From Arthrobacter sp. FB24 (GTDB taxonomy: Bacteria > Actinomycetota > Actinomycetes > Actinomycetales > Micrococcaceae), in the NCBI RefSeq assembly GCF_000196235.1, contig NC_008541.1, positions 2,852,001-2,916,000 on the forward strand: a stretch of 64,000 nucleotides of DNA. Reading direction: 5' to 3'. The translations under genes and the position numbers were made by a program. Positions 17,806-25,978 of this stretch are shown here, piece after piece. The notes under the pieces were generated by a model. The model made no database searches, was not told where the DNA came from, and saw only the letters and a program-made list of their open reading frames with translations. Position 1 is the first letter of the stretch; each line of letters opens with the position of its first letter.

Positions 17806-18951
17806 CTAGCGGATACCGAGCGTCAGCACACTGCCCACGGCGTTCCTGACGGCTGTTGCGGCTTCGTGCAGTTCCGCCGCCGTCACTGCGGCATCAAAGC
17901 TGAACCGGACAGCGGTCTGGGCGACTTCGGACGGAATGCCCATGGCCAGGAGCACCGGCGAGGCGGCGTCGGACCCAGCGGCGCAAGCCGATCCGCTGGA
18001 GCACACCACGCCTTGCCGTTCCAGTTCAAGAAGCACTGATTCGCCGCTGGTTCCAGGGAAGCAAAACGAAGCCACCGACGGCAGCCGCTCCAGCGGGTGG
18101 CCGGTCAGCTGCGCGCCCGGAACGCCGGCAAGGACCTCACGGATGAATGCGTCCCGCAGCGCGGCCACCTGCTCCGGATCGGGGTGGACCAACGACAGTG
18201 CGGTGCCCAAGGCCACGGCGCCGGCAACATTCTCTGTCCCTGAGCGGCGGCCGCGTTCCTGCCCGCCGCCGTGGAGCAGGGGCTCAACGCGGGTGCGGCT
18301 CCGCACGAACAGGGCCCCGTTCCCTTTCGGCGCCCCGAGTTTGTGCCCGGAAATGCTCATGGCGTCCACGCCCAGCATCTTCGTGTCCAGCGGCAGCCAG
18401 CCCGCAGCCTGGACGGCATCGGTGTGGAACGGAATCCCCAGTTCCCGGGCCAGGCCGGCCAGCTGCCCGATGGGCTGGACGGTGCCCACCTCATTGTTGG
18501 CGTACATGACGCTGACCAGCGCGGTTTCCGGGCGCAGGACAGCCGCCAGGGCGTCCTGCGTCACCTGCCCGAAGCCGTCCACCGGGACGATATCAACGGT
18601 GAACCCGTGGAAGCGTTCGAGATAGCGCGCAGATTCCTCCACCGCGGGATGTTCGACGGCGCTGATCACCACGCGGCTGAGGGCCGGGTCTGCAGCCTGC
18701 CGTGCCAGGGCGATGCCCTTCACGGCGAGGTTGTCCGCCTCGGTGCCGCCGGACGTGAACGTGATCTCGGCCGGACGGCAGTTCAGCGCCCTGGAGGTGG
18801 CTGTGCGGGCAGCTGCGAGGGCCGCGGCGGCGGACTCGCCGAGCGTGTGGTGGCTCGACGGGTTGCCGAATTCGCCGGTGAGGTAGGGCCACATGGCTTC
18901 CAGTACTTCGCGGCGGACCGGCGTGGTGGCCGCTGCGTCCAGGAAGATCAT
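17806..18951 (-). CDS. cysteine desulfurase (NifS/IscS-like) of the NAD operon
   Basis: This is a 381-aa class V PLP enzyme that removes sulfur from cysteine. It starts with MIFLDAAATTPVR. The PLP lysine is in SGHKLGAPKG and the catalytic cysteine in CSSGSACAAGS. It lies six bases after nadC in the same operon, so it probably supplies sulfur for the [4Fe-4S] cluster of NadA, a role known for NifS-like genes located in nad operons. It is the last gene of nrtR-nadA-nadB-nadC-nifS. Confidence 0.92.
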   Translation of the reverse strand: MIFLDAAATTPVRREVLEAMWPYLTGEFGNPSSHHTLGESAAAALAAARTATSRALNCRPAEITFTSGGTEADNLAVKGIALARQAADPALSRVVISAVEHPAVEESARYLERFHGFTVDIVPVDGFGQVTQDALAAVLRPETALVSVMYANNEVGTVQPIGQLAGLARELGIPFHTDAVQAAGWLPLDTKMLGVDAMSISGHKLGAPKGNGALFVRSRTRVEPLLHGGGQERGRRSGTENVAGAVALGTALSLVHPDPEQVAALRDAFIREVLAGVPGAQLTGHPLERLPSVASFCFPGTSGESVLLELERQGVVCSSGSACAAGSDAASPVLLAMGIPSEVAQTAVRFSFDAAVTAAELHEAATAVRNAVGSVLTLGIR

Positions 18952-18957
18952 TGCCGT

Positions 18958-19887
18958 TCAGCCCACCGTCAGTTCAACGTCCAGGCCCAGGTCAAGGGCG
19001 ATGACGCTGTGGGTGAGGCCGCCGATGGAAATGACGTCCACACCCGTGGCAGCGATCGCTGCCACGGTCCCGAGGCTGACGTTGCCGCTGGCTTCCACCC
19101 GTGCCCGCCCGTCCACCAGGGCCACGCCGGCAGCCAGTTCCTCGAGCGTGAAGTTATCCAGCATGATGGTGTCCACTCCGGCGGCGAGAACAGGTTCCAC
19201 CTGCTCCATCCGGTCCACTTCAACCTCGAAGTGGGTGGTGTGGCCGAGCCGGGCCCTGGCTGCCTTGAGCACAGCCGTGAGTTTCGCCGGGTCCCCTCCG
19301 GTGATGACCGCCAGGTGGTTGTCCTTGGCCAGCACGGCGTCGGACAGGCTGAAGCGGTGGTTGGCGCCGCCGCCGCAGCGAACGGCATAGCGCTCCAGCA
19401 CACGCAGGCCCGGCGTCGTCTTCCGCGTGTCGGTGATCCGGGCTTTGGTTCCCTGGACGAGGTCCACGAATTCGGCCGTCCTGGTAGCGATCGCACTCAG
19501 CCGCTGGACGAGGTTCAGTGCCACGCGCTCCGCCAGGAGCACCGCCCGGGCGTTGCCGGTAACCCTCGCCAGCGTCGCGCCCGCGCCGAACCGTTCGCCG
19601 TCCGCTACCAGCAGCTCGACGACGGCGTCCGGGTCCGTGAGCTTCATGGCCGCGGCGAACACGGCTCCTCCGCTCAGGACTCCCGGCACCCGGGCGTTCA
19701 GCACCGCCGTCGCGCGTGCCTCCGCCGGGATGAGGACCTGCGAGGTGATGTCGCCGTAGGGGGCGTCCTCGGCGAGCGCAGCGCGCAGCACTTCCTGCAC
19801 AGCGGTTTCGGGAAGGCTGCCGGTCAGTTCAACGCCCGTCGGGGCAGTCGATTCGGGGGCTGTCGTTTCCTGGGCAGTGGCGGTCAT
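18958..19887 (-). CDS. nadC: nicotinate-nucleotide pyrophosphorylase (quinolinate phosphoribosyltransferase)
   Basis: NadC converts quinolinate and PRPP to nicotinate mononucleotide, CO2 and PPi. The 309-aa protein shows EDAPYGDITSQVLIP, NLVQRLSAIATRTAEFV, ITDTRKTTPGLR, KDNHLA and the C-terminal EASGNVSLGTVAAIAATGVDVISIGGL. An N-terminal extension of about 25 Thr/Ala residues precedes the domain. It overlaps nadB by four bases (ATGA), so the two are translationally coupled. Confidence 0.96.
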   Translation of the reverse strand: MTATAQETTAPESTAPTGVELTGSLPETAVQEVLRAALAEDAPYGDITSQVLIPAEARATAVLNARVPGVLSGGAVFAAAMKLTDPDAVVELLVADGERFGAGATLARVTGNARAVLLAERVALNLVQRLSAIATRTAEFVDLVQGTKARITDTRKTTPGLRVLERYAVRCGGGANHRFSLSDAVLAKDNHLAVITGGDPAKLTAVLKAARARLGHTTHFEVEVDRMEQVEPVLAAGVDTIMLDNFTLEELAAGVALVDGRARVEASGNVSLGTVAAIAATGVDVISIGGLTHSVIALDLGLDVELTVG

Positions 19888-21659
19888 GAGGAAATCCTTT
19901 GCATGGAATGGGTATGGGCTGGGGCATGGTCCGTATCCGCCCGGTAGTGGGCGCCCACGGAGGCAGTCCGGTTCCGGGCGGCCTCCACGAGTAGCCGGGC
20001 GGCCAGCAGCAGGTTGCGGTCCTCATGCCCGCGGGGATCGTTTCCTTCCGGGCCGCCGGCGGAGTCCGCCCACCGGGCAAGCTGCGCGGCCGCGGCATCG
20101 AGTTCAGGACCCGTGCGCAGCACCCCGGCAGCACTAGTCATCAGCCGCCCCAGAGCGTCCCGGGAAAACGGCCCGGGATCAGGCGCAGTCATCACAACAC
20201 CTTCGGGCGCAGCCGGTGAAATTTTCGGAGCGGCACCCAAGGCTGCGTGCCCGCCGTCGTTCGAGGGTGTTCCGGCAGCGTGCGTCAAGGGGAGGCCGCC
20301 AGCGGCCGAGACAGCACGCGGAGGAACAGCGTCGCACGACGCCGCAGGCCAGTCACTCGACGGTTCCCCGCCAAGGAAGGACTCCACAGCACGCCGCCCG
20401 AAGACAAGCCCTTCGAGCAGAGAATTGCTGGCGAGCCTGTTGGCGCCCTGGGCGCCGGTGCAGGCCACCTCGCCCGCTGCGTAGAGTCCCGGGACAGTGG
20501 TCCGCCCGTCCACGTCGGTTACCACTCCGCCCATCCAGTAATGGGCGGCCGGAGACACCGGCAGCGGTTCAGCGGTCCAGTCGTAGCCTGCTGCTGCCGT
20601 GGCGGCGGAGATCGTGGGGAACCGCCGTGCCAGGAAACCGGAACCCCTGGCCGCTTCAATGCCCCGGGCGTCGAGGAACACCGGGCTGTCCGCCGGTGCG
20701 CCGCTCCGGACCAGATGCAGCGCGATGCTGCGGGAGACGACGTCGCGCGGCGCGAGTTCCGCGTCGGGATGATAGTCCGGCATGAAACGGTGGCCGTTGG
20801 CATCCAGCAGCACCGCGCCTTCGCCGCGGACTGCTTCAGACACCAGCAGGGGCGGCGGGCCCCCTGCTGTCTCCGGCATCGCCATGGTGGTGGGGTGGAA
20901 CTGGAAGAATTCGAGGTGGTCCACGGCGGCGCCGGCACGCCAGGCAAGCGCCAGCCCGTCCGCCGTGGCAACCGAAGGGTTGCTGGTGCGTGCGAAGATC
21001 CTGCCCGCGCCGCCGGTGGCGAGCAGCACGCCCGCCGCCCTCAGGCTCTTGAGTTCGCCGTTCTGCAGGTAGTTCACGCCGGTCACCCGGCCGTCCGTCG
21101 TCGTCAGTTCCGTGACGAAAGCCCCTGTTTCCAGACGGAGCCGGCCGGACACTGCACGTTCCAGGACGGCGGCGATCAGGCCGCGGGCAATGCGGGCGCC
21201 GGTGGCGTCGCCGCCGGCATGCAGGATGCGTGGCGCGGAGTGGGCGGCCTCGAGCCCCAGTGCGGTGTCCCCCTGCGCGTCGGCGTCGAAAGTGACTCCG
21301 TATCGGCGCAGCCCGGCAATGTCCCGCACTGCTTCCGTGCAGAGGATCCGCACGGCTTCGAGGTTATTCAGGCCCGCACCGGCCGCCAGCGTGTCGGCGA
21401 CATGCGCATCCACAGTGTCGCCGGGGGCGGCTTCGCCGGGCTCCAGCACGGCCGACACTCCACCCTGCGCGTAGAACGTGTTGCTGTGCTCCAACTGCCC
21501 CTTGCTCAGCAGGACCACGTCCGCCGCAGAGCCACCCTCGGCGTCGGCCGCCAGCAGCGCTGCGTAGAGCCCGGCAATTCCGCTGCCCACCACCACGAGG
21601 CGGCGGCGCTGCATCACAACTTCGAGCGTGCCGTTGCCCGCCGCACGGGCCGTGGTCAC
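19884..21659 (-). CDS. nadB: L-aspartate oxidase
   Basis: NadB oxidises L-aspartate to iminoaspartate, the first step of NAD synthesis. The 591-aa flavoprotein shows the FAD motif VVGSGIAGLYAALLAA, the SGRLRLETG strand, EFFQFHPTT, GEGAVLLDANGHRF and GEVACTGAQGANRLASNSLLEGLVFG split by normal spacing. The C-terminal helical domain ends with RNRTASVGAHYRAD. Between the core and that domain, roughly residues 440-497, is a Pro/Ala/Gly-rich insert that makes the protein about 50 residues longer than typical NadB. Four-base overlaps join it to nadA and nadC. Confidence 0.95.
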   Translation of the reverse strand: MTTARAAGNGTLEVVMQRRRLVVVGSGIAGLYAALLAADAEGGSAADVVLLSKGQLEHSNTFYAQGGVSAVLEPGEAAPGDTVDAHVADTLAAGAGLNNLEAVRILCTEAVRDIAGLRRYGVTFDADAQGDTALGLEAAHSAPRILHAGGDATGARIARGLIAAVLERAVSGRLRLETGAFVTELTTTDGRVTGVNYLQNGELKSLRAAGVLLATGGAGRIFARTSNPSVATADGLALAWRAGAAVDHLEFFQFHPTTMAMPETAGGPPPLLVSEAVRGEGAVLLDANGHRFMPDYHPDAELAPRDVVSRSIALHLVRSGAPADSPVFLDARGIEAARGSGFLARRFPTISAATAAAGYDWTAEPLPVSPAAHYWMGGVVTDVDGRTTVPGLYAAGEVACTGAQGANRLASNSLLEGLVFGRRAVESFLGGEPSSDWPAASCDAVPPRAVSAAGGLPLTHAAGTPSNDGGHAALGAAPKISPAAPEGVVMTAPDPGPFSRDALGRLMTSAAGVLRTGPELDAAAAQLARWADSAGGPEGNDPRGHEDRNLLLAARLLVEAARNRTASVGAHYRADTDHAPAHTHSMQRISS

Positions 21660-22981
21660 GGCCGCGCCGCCAGCATCCGCTCAAGGGCCACGCGCGCCGG
21701 GGCGGCGACGTCGTCATCCACGGTGATGCGGTTCAGGGTTTCACCGTTGACCAGCGCCTCCAGCACCCACGCGAGGTAGCCCGGGTGGATCCGGTACATG
21801 GTGGAACACGGGCAAATCACGGGGTCCAGGCAGAAGATGGTGTGCTGGGGGTACTCCGCGGCGAGCCGGTTGACCATGTTGATCTCGGTGCCGATGGCAA
21901 ACGTGGTCGGTTCCGTGGCTGCCGCGATGGCCTTCCTGATGAAGTCGGTGGAACCGGCGGAATCGGCGGCGTCCACAACTTCCATGGGGCACTCTGGGTG
22001 CACGATCACGTTGACGCCCGGGAATTCGACGCGGGCCTTCTCGATCTGCCCTACGTTGAAGCGTTTGTGCACCGAGCAAAAGCCGTGCCAGAGAATCACG
22101 CGGGAATCGAGCAGGGTCTGTTCGTCATTGCCTCCGAGGTCCTTGCGCGGATTCCACATGGGCATCTGCTCCATCGGCACGCCCATGGCCTTGGCGGTGT
22201 TGCGGCCCAGGTGCTGGTCCGGGAAGAAGAGGACCCGCTGGCCGCGCTGGAAGGCCCATTCGAGAACCGTGGCGGCATTGGAGGACGTGCAGACGATGCC
22301 GCCGTTCTCGCCACAGAAGCCCTTGAGGGCGGCGGAGGAGTTCATGTAGGTGACCGGGATGACCGGAACCCGGCCGTCGGCGTCAGGCTCGGTGCCGAAG
22401 AGTTCCTCAAGCTGCTCCCAGCACTCGGTGACGGAATCGATGTCCGCCATGTCCGCCATGGAGCAGCCCGCGGCGAGGTTCGGCAGGATGACCGCCTGGT
22501 CCGGCTTGGACAGGATGTCCGCGGTCTCGGCCATGAAGTGGACTCCGCAGAAGATGATGGCCTCGGCGTCGGGCCTGGTGAGCGCGGCGTTGGCCAGCTG
22601 GAAGGAGTCGCCCACGAAGTCGGCGTATTCAATGACCTCGTCCCGCTGGTAGAAGTGCCCCAGGATGACGGCCTTGTCCCCGAGGGCAGCTTTGGCCGCC
22701 CGGATACGGGCGTCCAGTTCGGCGTCGCTGGCCTTCTTGTATTCCTCCGGCAACTGGCCCTGGCGCGGCGTGGCGGCGGGGGCGACGTCGGCGCTTGAGG
22801 CGCCCGGACCGTAGGCGGGCACACCGGCGAGGGCTTCGGCGAGATCGTAGTCCCACGGCCCGCGGGCCAGTGCGGGGCTGCAGGTGGCGGCGGCCGTGGC
22901 GGTTCCTGCCGCAATGCCTGCGGCCCGCTGTTCGGCCTGTTCGCGAGTGATCAACTGGATTGCCGTGTTGACGCTGCTCAT
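21656..22981 (-). CDS. nadA: quinolinate synthase
   Basis: NadA condenses iminoaspartate with dihydroxyacetone phosphate to quinolinate and carries a [4Fe-4S] cluster. The 441-aa protein is the long actinobacterial form. Motifs are ILGHFYQRDEVIEYAD, IIFCGVHFMAETA, GGIVCTSSNA and CLDPVICPCSTMYRIHP; the Cys in IIFCG, in GGIVC and one in the last block are the expected cluster ligands. The first 70 residues are a variable extension. Its ATG overlaps the nrtR stop by four bases. Confidence 0.96.
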   Translation of the reverse strand: MSSVNTAIQLITREQAEQRAAGIAAGTATAAATCSPALARGPWDYDLAEALAGVPAYGPGASSADVAPAATPRQGQLPEEYKKASDAELDARIRAAKAALGDKAVILGHFYQRDEVIEYADFVGDSFQLANAALTRPDAEAIIFCGVHFMAETADILSKPDQAVILPNLAAGCSMADMADIDSVTECWEQLEELFGTEPDADGRVPVIPVTYMNSSAALKGFCGENGGIVCTSSNAATVLEWAFQRGQRVLFFPDQHLGRNTAKAMGVPMEQMPMWNPRKDLGGNDEQTLLDSRVILWHGFCSVHKRFNVGQIEKARVEFPGVNVIVHPECPMEVVDAADSAGSTDFIRKAIAAATEPTTFAIGTEINMVNRLAAEYPQHTIFCLDPVICPCSTMYRIHPGYLAWVLEALVNGETLNRITVDDDVAAPARVALERMLAARP

Positions 22982-23688
22982 GGTGTGCTCCTGTTATCTG
23001 GGTCAAGGCCGGGGCGGCCGGTAAAGCGGTAGAGGCGGGGAGGTCGGTGTTTTCCGCCCTGCAGGTATTCGCCGGTTTCTTCGATTTCCGGCGTGGACTT
23101 GAGCTGGCGGCGGAAGTTTGCCGGGTCCAGCTCACGGTCAAGGACGGCTTCGTAGACCTCCCGGACCTGGGCCAGGGTGAAGTACTCCCCCAGCAGGTGG
23201 TAGGCAACCGAACCATAGGCCAGCTTGTTCCGCAGGCGCCCGAGGGCGTAGTCCACGATCGCGTTGTGGTCGAAGGCCAGGTCTCCCAGGCGGTCCGCGC
23301 GGAACCACCGGACGTTTTCGGACTCGTCGGCGAGCGCGGCTTCCGTGGGCTGGACCAGCGCCCAGTACACGATGGACACCACGCGCTGGGTCGGAGAGCG
23401 GTGGAGGCCGCCGAAGGCGTAGAGCTGCTCCAGGTAATTGGGGGCAAGCCCCGTGGTTTCCCGCAGGTTCCGGGACGCCGCATCCTGGAGGGATTCGGCG
23501 TGGGTCAGCGGACCTCCGGGCAGCGCCCATAGGTCCTTGAACGGCTCACGAATGCGGCGCACCAGCGGGAGCCACAGCGTGGGACGTCCGGACGTCTCGC
23601 TGGGACGGAGGGCGAAGATCACCGTGGAAATAGCGAGCGACGGCGGCGCCGATTGCCGCTCGGCAACGTTGGCAGAGCTCGTATACAC
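22978..23688 (-). CDS. nrtR: NrtR-type Nudix transcriptional regulator of NAD synthesis
   Basis: The 236-aa protein combines a Nudix-like domain (about residues 18-150) with a C-terminal winged-helix region (DPANFRRQLKSTPEIEETGEYL, then HRPPRLYRF). This is the architecture of NrtR, a repressor that senses ADP-ribose or related NAD metabolites. The Nudix box is degenerate (GPLTHAESLQDAASRNLRETTG has RNLRETTG in place of REXXEE), so hydrolase activity is probably lost. It is first in the nad operon and has a palindrome over its promoter. The start is GTG 23688, with only a weak ribosome site. Confidence 0.88.
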   Translation of the reverse strand: MYTSSANVAERQSAPPSLAISTVIFALRPSETSGRPTLWLPLVRRIREPFKDLWALPGGPLTHAESLQDAASRNLRETTGLAPNYLEQLYAFGGLHRSPTQRVVSIVYWALVQPTEAALADESENVRWFRADRLGDLAFDHNAIVDYALGRLRNKLAYGSVAYHLLGEYFTLAQVREVYEAVLDRELDPANFRRQLKSTPEIEETGEYLQGGKHRPPRLYRFTGRPGLDPDNRSTP

Positions 23689-23765
23689 AGCGGTTCACCC
23701 CGCTTTCCTCGCGCCTGGCGGCGCTTCTGGGCTTCGACCGGCGTCCCCTTCCGGGGCGCTTCGGC

Positions 23766-23792
23766 TAGTTATAGTCAACATGACTAGAACTA
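23766..23792 (-). promoter_or_regulatory. NrtR-type operator overlapping nad operon promoter
   Basis: A 27-bp palindrome matches in 11 of 13 pairs; its core is TAGTCA-ACA-TGACTA. On the minus strand its lower arm contains TATAAC (23768-23773), five of six bases of the -10 consensus, giving a leader of about 70 bases before nrtR. A repressor bound here would cover the -10 and the spacer. Confidence 0.75.
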
Positions 23793-23831
23793 ATGGTACG
23801 ACTGCCGGGCTCCCAGGCAAAATGCTTCAGG

Positions 23832-24302
23832 TCACATTGCGGCAGCGGCCTCGAGCAACGGCAGGGTTCGGCCCTGGAAGTGGGTGTTCAGCACAATCAC
23901 GGACGAGGACCGCAACACCGTCTTGGTGGCGATCATGGCGTCCAGAACCCGCTGCAGGTCAGGGTTGGACCGAGCCACGATCCGTGCCATCAGGTCCGAA
24001 CTGCCGGAAACGGTGTGGATTTCCGTAAGTTCGGGAATGCGGGCCAGCGCTTCGACCACCGCGTCATGGCCCAGGTCCTGGTTGATGGTGAGCGAACAGA
24101 ACGCCACCACGGGGTAGCCGAAGCGGGACGGGTCCGGCTGGGGTACCCAGGAACCGATAACCCCGCCGGCGGTCATCCGATCCAACCGGGACTGGACCGT
24201 GGCGCGGGCAATCTTCAGGACCCGCGAGGCTTCGAGCACCGATGCCCTGGGTGAATCCGTGAAGAATCGGACAATTTTGGCATCCAGCGCGTCCACGTTC
24301 AT
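23832..24302 (-). CDS. Lrp/AsnC-family transcriptional regulator
   Basis: The 156-aa protein has an N-terminal helix-turn-helix (ASVLEASRVLKIARATVQSRLDRM) and a C-terminal RAM/ACT-like ligand domain (VVEALARIPELTEIHTVSGSSDLMARIVA). AAAGGA six bases upstream fixes ATG 24302; the frame is open further but without support. It is divergent from an amino-acid permease gene, a usual pairing in which Lrp controls uptake of its own effector amino acid. Confidence 0.92.
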   Translation of the reverse strand: MNVDALDAKIVRFFTDSPRASVLEASRVLKIARATVQSRLDRMTAGGVIGSWVPQPDPSRFGYPVVAFCSLTINQDLGHDAVVEALARIPELTEIHTVSGSSDLMARIVARSNPDLQRVLDAMIATKTVLRSSSVIVLNTHFQGRTLPLLEAAAAM

Positions 24303-24474
24303 CGATTTTCCTTTCAACCTGGCCGAACAGCTCACAAATCGCCGGAAAAAAGGCGCTTTTCCCGCAAACTGCCCCCATGCTCTCACGAACGGCGTGCGAA
24401 GTGTCCCGCCCGGGGCGGTAAATTCAATATGTCCCAAAAGGACCAGACCACCGACCACAAGAAGGTTCGCAAGC

Positions 24475-25860
24475 ATGACGATGAAGTCCACCGCAGAGCG
24501 CCCATCCACCTCGCTCGGCCACAGCATGAAACCCCGCCAGCTCACCATGATGGGGCTGGGAAGCGCTATCGGAGCCGGACTGTTCCTGGGCTCGGGGGCG
24601 GGCGTCCAGGCGGCAGGACCGGCCGTTCTGATCTCCTACCTCGTGGCCGGCACACTGATCATCCTGGTCATGTGGGCCCTGGGCGAGATGGCTGCAGCCA
24701 ACCCGAGCAGCGGCGCGTTCTCCGTCTATGCGGAGAAGGCCATGGGCCGCACGGCAGGAGCAACCGTGGGCTGGCTGTGGTGGCTGCAGCTGGTGGTGGT
24801 CATTGCTGCCGAGGCACTTGGCGCAGCCGGCCTGCTGTTCACGGTGTGGCCCGTGGTTCCCGTCTGGGCGCTGTCCCTGGTCTTCATGGCCCTCTTTACC
24901 GCCATCAACCTGGCCGGCGTGAACAACTTTGGCGAATTCGAGTTCTGGTTCGCAATCCTCAAGGTGGCGGCAATCCTGATGTTCCTTGGCATCGGAACAG
25001 CCCTTCTCCTGGGCCTGCTGCCCGACGCACCAAGCCCGGGCCTGGGCAACATCACCGGCGACTTTGCGCCGGCAGGCCTCGGTGGAATTGCCACGGCGCT
25101 CTTTGTGGTCATCTTCGCCTTCGGCGGCACTGAGATCGTGAGCGTGGCTGCCGCTGAGACCGAGAACCCGCGCCACAGCGTGGGCCTGGCCATCCGCACG
25201 GTGCTTTGGCGAATCCTTGTGTTCTACGTCGGCTCTGTCTTCGTCATTGCCGCCGTCCTGCCTGCGACTTCCGAATCCCTGTCGTCACCGTTCGCCGGCG
25301 TTCTCGACGCCGCACGCATCCCGGGTGCGGGCACGGCCATCACCCTCGTGGCAGTCATCGCGCTACTGTCCGCCCTCAACGCCAATCTCTACGGCTCCTC
25401 CCGGATGATCTACTCCCTGGCCCACCGCGGCGAGGCTCCGCGCTTCCTATCGAAGCTGAACAAGGCCAGGGTGCCGATGGTTGCCGTGGGCGTATCCGTG
25501 GCCTTTGGCTTCTTTGCCGCCGTACTGGAGCTCCTTTTTCCCGAACAGATCCTGCCGGCGCTCTTCCAGCTGGTGGGCTCAACCTGCCTCATGGTCTGGG
25601 GATCCGCCCTCATCTCCCAGCTGATCCTGCGCCGCAGGGCGGACCGCGACGGCACCGAGCTTCCGCTGCGGATGAAGGGCTTCCCGGGCCTGACGATCTT
25701 CGGACTGGTCCTGCTGGCACTGATCTTCGCGGTCGGCTTCAGCGGCGCCGAGAGCAGCCGGCAGCTCTTCAGCACCATCGCCCTGGTTGCCGGGATTGCC
25801 GCCGCCTGCTGGTTCGGGGCAAAAGTGGCAGCGTCGCGCCAGGACACCGCAGGCAAGTAG
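24475..25860 (+). CDS. amino acid permease (APC superfamily, AAT type)
   Basis: The 461-aa protein has about 12 TM helices and the AAT-family opening LTMMGLGSAIGAGLFLGSG, ALGEMAAANPSSGAFSVYA and the central FGGTEIVSVAAAETENP, which line the substrate site in relatives such as GabP. ATG 24475 has GAAGG upstream. A TAAATT at 24419-24424 may be its -10. It lies divergent from lrp and is probably regulated by it. The specific amino acid cannot be read. Confidence 0.9.
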   Translation: MTMKSTAERPSTSLGHSMKPRQLTMMGLGSAIGAGLFLGSGAGVQAAGPAVLISYLVAGTLIILVMWALGEMAAANPSSGAFSVYAEKAMGRTAGATVGWLWWLQLVVVIAAEALGAAGLLFTVWPVVPVWALSLVFMALFTAINLAGVNNFGEFEFWFAILKVAAILMFLGIGTALLLGLLPDAPSPGLGNITGDFAPAGLGGIATALFVVIFAFGGTEIVSVAAAETENPRHSVGLAIRTVLWRILVFYVGSVFVIAAVLPATSESLSSPFAGVLDAARIPGAGTAITLVAVIALLSALNANLYGSSRMIYSLAHRGEAPRFLSKLNKARVPMVAVGVSVAFGFFAAVLELLFPEQILPALFQLVGSTCLMVWGSALISQLILRRRADRDGTELPLRMKGFPGLTIFGLVLLALIFAVGFSGAESSRQLFSTIALVAGIAAACWFGAKVAASRQDTAGK

Positions 25861-25942
25861 CGGGCCAGCTGTACAAATTGCCATGCAGGACGGCGTACGT
25901 CATGGCAGCTTTCGGCAATCTGGCTAGTGAACCATAAACTGA

Positions 25943-25975
25943 TTGCCCGACATTCCGTAGGTGACTAGGGTCACA
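25943..25975 (+). promoter_or_regulatory. E1-alpha promoter with CRP-like palindrome
   Basis: TTGCCC (25943-25948), a 17-base spacer and TAGGGT (25966-25971) form a promoter whose -10 ends seven bases before ATG 25979. A CRP/GlxR-type site, GGTGA-N6-TCACA (25960-25975, nine of ten conserved bases), lies across the -10, a position that would block transcription. Confidence 0.6.
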
Positions 25976-25978
25976 GCT

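Noticed and set aside
18271..19947. 558-codon open frame on the plus strand
   Set aside because: It is antisense to the cysteine desulfurase and nadC genes, which have clear family motifs; high GC leaves few stops on the opposite strand.
20247..21779. 510-codon open frame on the plus strand
   Set aside because: It is antisense to nadB, and its translation has no recognisable motif and an Arg/Gly/His bias typical of shadow frames.
24429..25133. plus-strand open frame starting just after a TAAATT box
   Set aside because: The spacing is four bases rather than six or seven, the frame is out of phase with the permease, and it has no family motif.
25879..25907. 7-bp inverted repeat TGCCATG/CATGGCA after the amino-acid permease gene
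   Set aside because: The 15-base loop and lack of a T tract make it a poor terminator, and there is no further evidence for an operator.
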